A stretch of 14,233 nucleotides of DNA. Source: Candidatus Poseidoniaceae archaeon (GTDB lineage: Archaea; Thermoplasmatota; Poseidoniia; Poseidoniales; Poseidoniaceae). The stretch is taken from NCBI GenBank assembly GCA_013330285.1, contig DUIP01000061.1:1-14233 (forward strand), given 5' to 3'. The notes beneath the pieces were generated by a model. The model was not told the DNA's origin and made no database searches. It worked only from the letters and a program-made list of their open reading frames with translations. The translations under genes and the position numbers were made by a program. Position 1 is the stretch's first letter. Every line of letters begins with the position of its first letter. Of the stretch, positions 8,097 through 14,233 are shown in pieces.

Positions 8097-9476
8097 ATGA
8101 CTGGAAAAGAATACCGAACCATTACCGACGTGAAGGGACCTCTGGTCTTTTTGAACAAGACTGAACCTGTTGCCTTTGGTGAAATCGTCACTCTACGACT
8201 TTCCAATGGCACCATCAAGAACGGACAAGTGCTCGACACCTCCGATGACCTCGTCATCGTTCAAGTGTTCGAAGGAACCTCCAAAATCGACCGAGAAGCA
8301 GGTGTCACCTTCATGGGTGACGTGTTCAAGCTCCCTGTGAGCACCGACCTCGTCGGACGAATTCTCGATGGTGCAGGACGACCACGTGACGGCGGTCCAG
8401 AAATTGTCGCTGAACAAAAGGAAGACATCATTGGTGCTGCAATTAACCCTTACAGCCGACAAAGTCCGAATGATTTCATTCAGACGGGTGTCTCTGCTAT
8501 CGATCTCTGTACGAGTCTTGTGCGTGGACAAAAGTTGCCGATTTTCTCTGCATCGGGTCTGCCTCACAACGACATTGCTCTCCAGATTGCTCGACAAGCC
8601 AAACTCAAGGATTCTGATGAAGAATTCGTTGTTGTGTTCTGTGCTATGGGGATCACCGCTGAAGAATACAATTTCTTCCGTTCCGATTTGGAGCGAACAG
8701 GTGCGCTCGAAAACGCTGTATTGTTCGTCAACCTTGCTGACGACCCTGCTGTCGAGCGAATCATTACACCACGTCTTGCTTTGACCGCCGCTGAATACCT
8801 GGCGTTTGAGAAGGACTACCACGTTCTTGTCATCTACACTGACATGACCAACTATTGTGACGCATTGCGACAAATTGGTGCAGCACGTGAAGAAGTTCCA
8901 GGACGACGTGGATACCCAGGATACATGTACACTGACTTGGCTATGCTCTACGAGCGTGCTGGTCTTGTCAAGGGCAAGAAGGGGTCCATCACTCAATTCC
9001 CAATTTTGACCATGCCTGGTGACGATATCACCCACCCGATTCCAGACTTGTCCGGATACATTACTGAAGGTCAGATTGTTATCTCTCGTGAGTTGCACCA
9101 ACAGGGTATTTATCCGCCGATCAACGTTCTTCCATCACTCTCTCGTTTGATGGGATCCTGTATTGGTGAGAAGACCACCCGTGAAGACCACAAGTCTGTG
9201 TCCGATCAGATGTACGCTGCGTACGCTCAGGGCCGTGAACTCCGTGGATTGGTAGCGATTGTCGGTGAAGATGCACTGAACGAGCGTGACAAGCAACTGC
9301 TTGACTTCTCGGGCGTCTTCGAAGACAAGTTCCTTCGACAAACACGTGACGAAGACCGTTCAATCGAAGAAACCCTTGATCTGTGCTGGACGTTGATGTC
9401 TTCAATCGACACCAAGTACCTCGTTCGTCTCGACCAAAAGTGGATTGACAAGTACCACCCAGATAACAAGGCTTGA
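8097..9476 (+). CDS. atpB: A-type ATP synthase regulatory subunit B
   Basis: 459 residues, the usual size for subunit B, the non-catalytic partner that alternates with A in the head and completes the nucleotide sites. The N-terminus [14 protein letters not shown] is typical. The position of a P-loop is occupied by SASGLPHND (151-159), the classic degenerate B-subunit form, which confirms B rather than [16 protein letters not shown] (246-260), [15 protein letters not shown] (268-282) and [14 protein letters not shown] are near-invariant signatures. The C-terminal helical region ends with WIDKYHP, a familiar close. The ribosome binding site GGAGAGGA (8084-8091) begins directly after the atpA stop, indicating tight coupling. 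Confidence 0.98.
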   Translation: MTGKEYRTITDVKGPLVFLNKTEPVAFGEIVTLRLSNGTIKNGQVLDTSDDLVIVQVFEGTSKIDREAGVTFMGDVFKLPVSTDLVGRILDGAGRPRDGGPEIVAEQKEDIIGAAINPYSRQSPNDFIQTGVSAIDLCTSLVRGQKLPIFSASGLPHNDIALQIARQAKLKDSDEEFVVVFCAMGITAEEYNFFRSDLERTGALENAVLFVNLADDPAVERIITPRLALTAAEYLAFEKDYHVLVIYTDMTNYCDALRQIGAAREEVPGRRGYPGYMYTDLAMLYERAGLVKGKKGSITQFPILTMPGDDITHPIPDLSGYITEGQIVISRELHQQGIYPPINVLPSLSRLMGSCIGEKTTREDHKSVSDQMYAAYAQGRELRGLVAIVGEDALNERDKQLLDFSGVFEDKFLRQTRDEDRSIEETLDLCWTLMSSIDTKYLVRLDQKWIDKYHPDNKA

Positions 9477-9506
9477 ACGTGCTGAAGCAAACTGGAGGCA
9501 AAGAAC

Positions 9507-10124
9507 ATGGCACTCGACATCAAGCCAACCCGAAGTGAGTTGATTAAGCTCAAGGGGCGCATTAAGCAAACCAAGAACGGGTACAAGTTGTTGAAGATGA
9601 AGCGGGACGGTTTGTTCCACGAATTCCGACAACTCTTGGCTGAAATGATTGAGGCAAAGCGTGACCTCACTGCGACCTATCGCCTTGCAAAGCAACGCAT
9701 CGACTTGGCCAACGCCATCGAGGGTGGTCTTGCAGTACGTGCAGCCGCTATCGCTAACACTGGTCACCCAGAAGTTGAGGTTGAACGCCGAAACATCATG
9801 GGTGTTGTTGTCCCTAGCGTCAGTGGAACCAACCTCAAGTCAACCTTCCAAGAGCGTGGTGTTGGATACATTGGTTCTTCACCATACATTGACGAAGCAG
9901 GTGAATCATTTGGTAATTTGATTGAAAAGATTGTTCGTGCTTCAGAAATGGAAGCTACACTCAAGCGCTTGCTCCAGGAAATTGAAGCTACAAAGCGCCG
10001 TGTCAATGCGCTCGAGTTCAAAGTGATCCCTGAACTCGAAGAGGCACGAGTATTCATTCAACTTCGACTTGAAGAAATGGAACGCGAAGAAACCTTCCGT
10101 CTCAAGCGATTCAAGAACAAGTGA
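9507..10124 (+). CDS. atpD: A-type ATP synthase subunit D (central rotor shaft)
   Basis: 205 residues, a normal length. Subunit D is the long antiparallel coiled coil that turns inside the A3B3 head and connects to F and C. The N-terminal helix carries the signature PTRSELIKLKGRIKQTKNGYKLLKMKRDGL, with the conserved 'P-T-R-x-x-L-x-x-L' and 'G-x-x-L-L-K-x-K-R-D-x-L' patterns. The C-terminal helix contains RRVNALEFKVIPELE, matching the 'R-R-V-N-A-L-E-x-x-x-I-P' consensus. GGAGG (9494-9498) stands eight bases before the ATG. It is the last gene of the ATP synthase operon and is followed by a stem-loop. Confidence 0.97.
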   Translation: MALDIKPTRSELIKLKGRIKQTKNGYKLLKMKRDGLFHEFRQLLAEMIEAKRDLTATYRLAKQRIDLANAIEGGLAVRAAAIANTGHPEVEVERRNIMGVVVPSVSGTNLKSTFQERGVGYIGSSPYIDEAGESFGNLIEKIVRASEMEATLKRLLQEIEATKRRVNALEFKVIPELEEARVFIQLRLEEMEREETFRLKRFKNK

Positions 10125-10132
10125 CGATCATT

Positions 10133-10153
10133 TACGGGCAGGTGCTGTCCGTA
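10133..10153 (+). terminator. Stem-loop at the 3' end of the ATP synthase operon
   Basis: A nine-base-pair stem (TACGGGCAG with CTGTCCGTA, one G-T pair) closes a three-base GTG loop, starting eight bases after the atpD stop codon. It is followed by TGTTTG rather than a long T-run. Archaeal termination mostly relies on T-rich stretches, so this may be an mRNA 3'-end or stability element rather than a terminator. Confidence 0.45.
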
Positions 10154-10180
10154 TGTTTGAAAACCACGAGGGATTCATTG

Positions 10181-10204
10181 ATGGGGGAGGCTTGCCCCCG
10201 TTGA
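10181..10204 (+). other. Tiny upstream reading frame (7 codons) with its own ribosome binding site
   Basis: ATG GGG GAG GCT TGC CCC CGT TGA encodes MGEACPR. GAGGGA (10168-10173) is well placed before it. It ends 14 bases before the ATG of the following membrane-protein gene and overlaps a possible GGGGG/CCCCC hairpin (10183-10187 with 10195-10199). It could act as a leader peptide or be chance. No protein function is claimed. Confidence 0.25.
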
Positions 10205-10218
10205 GATGAGGGGAAGCC

Positions 10219-12762
10219 ATGAGTGACGATGCGCCAGCTTCTCCTGAACTTCAACCAATGGAGGCTCACAAGGACATCTGGTCACAACACGAGCTTCTTC
10301 AGACCATATTGAGCCGTCATTTCAATGTCCATGGCGTCATTGGTGGAACTGTATTACCAGCATGGAATGTCACCACCAAAGGTGATGATGATGCGCATCA
10401 ACAGCTTGTTGTCCTCAATGATCATCTTTTGAAATTGGGTTGGGTGGCAAAATTACTCATTGATGAACCATGGGTGATCCAAATTCTTCCAATTCCAGAA
10501 CGTCAGTTCCCCTCAAACGGGTTCCAGCGATTGATGTGGATCATCACAGCCCTTACCCTTACCCTTGCCGGTGCATACTGGATGAAAGGGGCAACCCCTG
10601 AGGGGGGGTGGTTCAGCGACTCATCCCTCATTGACGCCTTTATTGGCTACACTCTTCCCGTGCTTGCATCGGTGTTCATTGCCTCACACATTCAACGCTA
10701 TATCGCAGGGCGCTATGGTATGCGGGTGGGGCATATCGTGCCCGTTCCAGAGCCATCGATTGCCCTATGGAGCCTTGGCGCCCTGCCTAAATCGATGCTG
10801 ATTTGGCCTTTTGGCCTCTTCTTAATCCCAACACTTCCTCGAATGGATGCGCGTTTGTGGCCAGACAGGAAAGCGCTTGGTTGGTCTGCAGTGAGTGTTC
10901 CAGCAACGCTTGTCTCTCTTGGTATGCTCTTCTGGGGTGTTGGTTTGTGGCTCACTCCAGATTTTGTTTCGATCACAAGCGAGCAAAACATGGCCTATCC
11001 ACCCCTTGCAGTCGAACTCATGAGTCAACTGATGCTTGGTGACGGGTATGAGCAACTGCTGGTTTGGGCGCATCCCTTTGTGCACGTTGGGGCCCTTTTG
11101 ACTTTCTTTGGTTGCCTTTCAATGCTCCCAATCCCAACATTCCCTGGAGGTCGCCTTATGGTTGCTCGTGCAGGTCATGGTGAGGCGAGGAGCGGTTCAA
11201 ATCAGATCTTTATCTTCCTTCTTCTCCTTGCTTTCGCATGGATGTTTGATGCCTTCAATGGTCTGAATATCTGGCTTCTTGTGCTCTCAATGGTCGTTCC
11301 ACTTCTGCTGTTCATGGGCTCAGATCGTCGAACACCAATCGTACTTGATGAACCGAAAGGATTGGAACTCTCATCGATAAAGAACATGGGTCTTGTTGCT
11401 CTAGCGATTGTCATCCTCGCCCTCCCTCAACAAATCCCTTTTGCCGTGGATGAAGATTGGGATCAAGAAGTATCGTACTCCATCGATGATTTCGGAAAAG
11501 CGGTATTGCACAATGGTACATGGAGTACTGAGGTGAGCATCACCGTGCAAAATCCATCCTCACTCGAACGCAGTTGGGCTGTTCTCGAAGATCGATACGA
11601 TACCAACCTCAATGCATGGACTGCTGCGTGGGATTGTGATGGAGAGGATTCAATTTCGATCGCTGAGGGCGGCTGTGGAGGTGTCCTCCCTCCAAACACA
11701 CAAACAACGGTCGTGTTAAACCTCACATGGATTGGTGCAGCTGATGCTCCAGTAGCCACAACATTTGGGATGCTCACCGCCTCGCTTTCAACCCTGAATG
11801 TTGAATCAATCACCATTCAACCAGACCTCGATGTCTTTGTGGCATCAATGTGGTCTTTCGTCGAAGAAAACGGCGAACTGAAGCGCTGTTTGTCCTTCGG
11901 AGGAATCAGTGATTCCTCGATCAATGCATCGCTTCCTCATGCAGTTGATTCCTTTGAAATCGATGCACGTCTTCATTGGATTGAAGGTCATGATAGCCTC
12001 AACGCTTCATTCGATGAACGACCAGAACGATTGTGCATACGTGGACTCGACCCTGTTCTTCTCCAAGCATCTACGCTGGATGAGGTGCTCATTGATGGTG
12101 TTCGATTCCACGCCGGTTCCCCGACCTTGCCGATGACAGCGGTTGTACCAGAAAGCGGATGGAAGATCACGCCAAGTCCGACCACGGGTTGGGGCTTTGA
12201 ATTGGGTGCTGGCACCATCATGAGCGCTACAGGAGAAGCCTGTCCGCTGAATGCAACCCTAGCAACCCCTCTTCCCCCTGCATCAGGTGATTGGATTTGG
12301 GACCTTGATGTTCGAGAAATATCCAGCATACCCTCGATTGCAAATGGAACTCAAAATCTGACAATTCAAATGCCTGATGGCTCAACAGTCGTTGTTTGTT
12401 CCGAACCACTTTCTCCTCTTCCACGTCTGAATTTTACAGTTGAAGAAGGGCCTGAAGTCATCCTCATCAGATCAAATGTCGTCCACCGTATGTGGTCAAA
12501 TGTCTGGATGGCGGCGACGAATGGAACAATGCTGACGCCAGATGGAGGTGCATTTAATCTCTATAATCCAAGCAACTCAACGGTTGCAGTGCAATTGAAT
12601 TTCGAGGGGAATGGTGCTCAATGGAGTGACATTTCGTCAACCTCTCAATTGCAACCTGGCGATAATTTCTTTGAGTTTGAACCGAGTCAATCTGCACTCT
12701 CGACCATGTGGTTCGAACATGTTGAAGGCCAGATTGTGATTCATTTAGGCAGTTATGTATGA
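10219..12762 (+). CDS. S2P/M50-like membrane protein, apparent pseudoprotease, with large C-terminal domain
   Basis: 847 residues. The N-terminal about 95 residues resemble the small cytoplasmic domain that precedes archaeal and plant EGY-type S2P proteases (LLQTILSRHFNV ... LNDHLLKLGW). About eight membrane helices follow (near 103-122, 140-156, 193-205, 221-245, 284-304, 328-346, 350-366, 388-404). In S2P proteases the second carries HExxH; here the aligned position is HIQRY (157-161), followed by the familiar AGRYGM and VPVPEP pattern. The second zinc motif (LPxxxLDGG) appears as LPIPTFPGG (303-311), with proline where the metal-binding aspartate should be. Both changes predict no protease activity. 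Residues 410-847 form a long, probably extracytoplasmic domain with beta-rich, Asn-x-Ser/Thr-containing sequence that I do not recognise. GAGGGGA precedes the ATG. It probably shares a transcript with the next gene. A highly diverged non-S2P protein is the alternative. Confidence 0.6.
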   Translation: MSDDAPASPELQPMEAHKDIWSQHELLQTILSRHFNVHGVIGGTVLPAWNVTTKGDDDAHQQLVVLNDHLLKLGWVAKLLIDEPWVIQILPIPERQFPSNGFQRLMWIITALTLTLAGAYWMKGATPEGGWFSDSSLIDAFIGYTLPVLASVFIASHIQRYIAGRYGMRVGHIVPVPEPSIALWSLGALPKSMLIWPFGLFLIPTLPRMDARLWPDRKALGWSAVSVPATLVSLGMLFWGVGLWLTPDFVSITSEQNMAYPPLAVELMSQLMLGDGYEQLLVWAHPFVHVGALLTFFGCLSMLPIPTFPGGRLMVARAGHGEARSGSNQIFIFLLLLAFAWMFDAFNGLNIWLLVLSMVVPLLLFMGSDRRTPIVLDEPKGLELSSIKNMGLVALAIVILALPQQIPFAVDEDWDQEVSYSIDDFGKAVLHNGTWSTEVSITVQNPSSLERSWAVLEDRYDTNLNAWTAAWDCDGEDSISIAEGGCGGVLPPNTQTTVVLNLTWIGAADAPVATTFGMLTASLSTLNVESITIQPDLDVFVASMWSFVEENGELKRCLSFGGISDSSINASLPHAVDSFEIDARLHWIEGHDSLNASFDERPERLCIRGLDPVLLQASTLDEVLIDGVRFHAGSPTLPMTAVVPESGWKITPSPTTGWGFELGAGTIMSATGEACPLNATLATPLPPASGDWIWDLDVREISSIPSIANGTQNLTIQMPDGSTVVVCSEPLSPLPRLNFTVEEGPEVILIRSNVVHRMWSNVWMAATNGTMLTPDGGAFNLYNPSNSTVAVQLNFEGNGAQWSDISSTSQLQPGDNFFEFEPSQSALSTMWFEHVEGQIVIHLGSYV

Positions 12763-12771
12763 GGGGATGAG

Positions 12772-13719
12772 ATGAACATCGCAATATTGGGGGCAGGTTC
12801 ACTCGGCTCCCTCCTTGCAGGTTTTCTTTCGCAAGATTCGCAGATCGAACTCGTGGTTCACTCAAAGGGTGACCATGGGGCGATGATGGTCGCAAAAGGT
12901 CTTGAGATTCAAGGAGAAGCGTCGATGCAGGTTCATGCAAATGATGCTTTGTTTACGCTGGATGAAGTTGGTATTCCAGAACAACTTGATGGATCTATGG
13001 ACGTCGTCGTCCTTACCGGAAAAGCCCACTCTACTCCTGTTTTAGCAAAGCTTGCGCATCGTTTGCTCACACCCACTGGCATTGCCATGAGTCTCTCCAA
13101 TGGACTTGGCCATGCTGAGGCGCTCATTGCTGCTCTTGGCCCTCACAGGGTTGTTTGTGGTACAACCACTTACGCTGCTTGGCGTCCGAGTCCTGGCGTT
13201 GTCCATTTCGCAGGTCATGGTACAATCGTCTTGGGTCAACTCCAAGGGGGGCCTTCAGCGCTTGAGGTCCAACCCCTGATGGACGCCTTTACGCGCAGCA
13301 CATTGTCCATCTCATGGTCGGAACATGGCCCATCGACCGTCTGGATGAAGGTGCTTCTCAATATTGCAATCAACCCTATAGCGGCACTTTCAGGGGTCAA
13401 AAACGGTGAATTGCTCAAACCTAACCTCTTCAATGCAGCATTGGAAACCATGCTTGAGGGGGCGAGAATTGCACGCCAGGAAGGGGTACCTATTCCCGAT
13501 GATTTAGAACTCGAACAGCAGTTACAAGCGGTGCTTCATGCCACTTCAGAAAACAAGTGTAGCATGCTCCAAGACGTTCGCACCGGTCGCATGACTGAGA
13601 TTGCCTTCCTCAATCAAGCCGTTGTCGAACGAGGCGAGCGAATTGGTATGCGTGCTCCAATGAACCAAATGCTCAGCGCCATGATTGAAGCGCTCACGCC
13701 TCAGTCAAGTCAGCATTGA
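12772..13719 (+). CDS. panE: 2-dehydropantoate 2-reductase (ketopantoate reductase)
   Basis: 315 residues, the expected length of ApbA/PanE enzymes, which reduce ketopantoate to pantoate with NADPH in CoA synthesis. The Rossmann motif GAGSLGSLLAG is at 7-17. LTGKAHST (81-88) holds the conserved lysine, SNGLGHAE (109-116) the conserved asparagine, and WMKVLLNIAINPIAAL (191-206) carries the catalytic lysine K193 with N197. NKCSMLQDVRTGRMTEI (261-277) matches the C-terminal active-site block with S264 and E276. Two departures from the usual ending of that block are visible: TEID is TEIA and the following NG is NQ. GAGGGGA (12761-12767) lies five bases before the ATG, nine bases after the previous stop. 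A paralogue acting on another 2-oxo acid is possible. Confidence 0.82.
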   Translation: MNIAILGAGSLGSLLAGFLSQDSQIELVVHSKGDHGAMMVAKGLEIQGEASMQVHANDALFTLDEVGIPEQLDGSMDVVVLTGKAHSTPVLAKLAHRLLTPTGIAMSLSNGLGHAEALIAALGPHRVVCGTTTYAAWRPSPGVVHFAGHGTIVLGQLQGGPSALEVQPLMDAFTRSTLSISWSEHGPSTVWMKVLLNIAINPIAALSGVKNGELLKPNLFNAALETMLEGARIARQEGVPIPDDLELEQQLQAVLHATSENKCSMLQDVRTGRMTEIAFLNQAVVERGERIGMRAPMNQMLSAMIEALTPQSSQH

Positions 13720-14233
13720 AATGCAATCCTCTGTTTTCTGTTCGAGCGAGTGAATCTTCGATGACGAGTTGACCTGCAAGAGCCATGTTTCGCAGTTCGA
13801 CAATCTCTCTTGATGGGACAGCTTGCTTCCATATGATGTCCACTTCTTCTGAGAGCAAAGCGAGTCGACGTTTCGCTCGATGAAGACGATCATAGCGCTT
13901 CACAATTCCCACTTCTTGGGACATGGTAGCCTTGAGTGCCGCTCGGTCATTGATGACGGGAGCATGCTCGACAAGGTTGCCAAGGCCATCAGCGCGCCAA
14001 TCAGGCAGCTCGATGGCCTTCGATGGAGGGTTTTCTGCAATGATGTGGTCGGCAGCTCTTGCCGCATAGACCACCGCTTCAAGTAAACTGTTGGAAGCCA
14101 GACGGTTTGCTCCGTGCATTCCCGTACAGGCGACTTCGCCAATGGCATACAATCCAGGGATCAAATCGGTGGATGAACGAACGTGAGGGCGGCCAATATC
14201 GTCGACATCTAGCCCACCTACCACGTAATGTGC
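13694..14233 (-). CDS. nadB: L-aspartate oxidase, C-terminal part (runs off the window)
   Basis: The frame is open to the last base of the window (AHYVVGGLDVD at the edge), so the N-terminal FAD-binding part lies outside; a GTG at 14224 is not the true start. The 179 visible residues include GLYAIGEVACTGMHGANRLASNSLLEAVVYA, the strongly conserved flavin-binding block of L-aspartate oxidase and the fumarate reductase flavoprotein family. MHGANRLASNSLLE and the short C-terminal helical domain with RKxL-like RRLALL and ENRGLHF favour NadB over succinate dehydrogenase, whose C-terminal domain is longer. NadB oxidises aspartate to iminoaspartate, the first step of de novo NAD synthesis. The usual cysteine of the HYxCGG segment is valine here. 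Its 3' end overlaps the last 26 bases of panE on the opposite strand. Confidence 0.85.
   Translation of the reverse strand, partial: AHYVVGGLDVDDIGRPHVRSSTDLIPGLYAIGEVACTGMHGANRLASNSLLEAVVYAARAADHIIAENPPSKAIELPDWRADGLGNLVEHAPVINDRAALKATMSQEVGIVKRYDRLHRAKRRLALLSEEVDIIWKQAVPSREIVELRNMALAGQLVIEDSLARTENRGLHFNADLTEA

Noticed and set aside
8193..9101. Long minus-strand open frame of 302 codons opposite atpB
   Set aside because: It lies entirely antisense to a strongly conserved gene, lacks a ribosome binding site and any recognisable domain, and arises from codon bias of atpB.

Overview
The window looks like a chromosomal segment of a marine-type archaeon. The evidence is a complete A-type (V-type-like) ATP synthase operon in the usual archaeal gene order H-I-K-E-C-F-A-B-D, short spacers with strong GGAGG-type ribosome binding sites, roughly balanced base composition, and a likely archaeal-style S2P-family membrane protein. 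My best guess is a euryarchaeal/Thermoplasmatota lineage such as Marine Group II (Poseidoniales). That assignment is inferred from gene style, not shown directly.

Layout: 1-345 is the 3' end of a RecA/KaiC-like ATPase. 424-1170 is a UbiE/MenG-family methyltransferase, a likely quinone-modifying enzyme. 1262-10124 is the ATP synthase operon: peripheral-stalk subunits H and E, membrane motor subunits I and K, central stalk C, F and D, catalytic A and non-catalytic B. 10219-12762 is a large membrane protein with the fold signature of the M50/S2P (EGY-like) intramembrane proteases. Both catalytic motifs are degenerate in it, and it carries a long, uncharacterised C-terminal domain. 12772-13719 is a ketopantoate reductase (CoA pathway). 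13694-14233, on the minus strand, is the C-terminal part of L-aspartate oxidase (NAD pathway), overlapping the reductase tail to tail.

The most unusual object is AtpI. A textbook pair of EF-hand calcium-binding loops (residues 346-357 and 383-394) is inserted between its cytoplasmic arm and its membrane domain, flanked on both sides by His/Asp-rich linkers. It accounts for most of the extra length of the protein (about 800 aa against about 620-700 for typical archaeal I subunits). This suggests a Ca2+-responsive or otherwise metal-responsive ATP synthase stator, which I do not know to be described. A second unusual object is the apparent S2P pseudoprotease directly behind the operon.

Smaller regulatory candidates are a perfect hairpin between atpK and atpE, a 9-bp stem-loop just after atpD, an orphan ribosome-binding-like site after atpK, and a tiny upstream reading frame with its own ribosome binding site ahead of the pseudoprotease gene. 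No tRNA, rRNA, CRISPR, insertion sequence or intein was seen. No gene-free stretch exceeds 100 bases.
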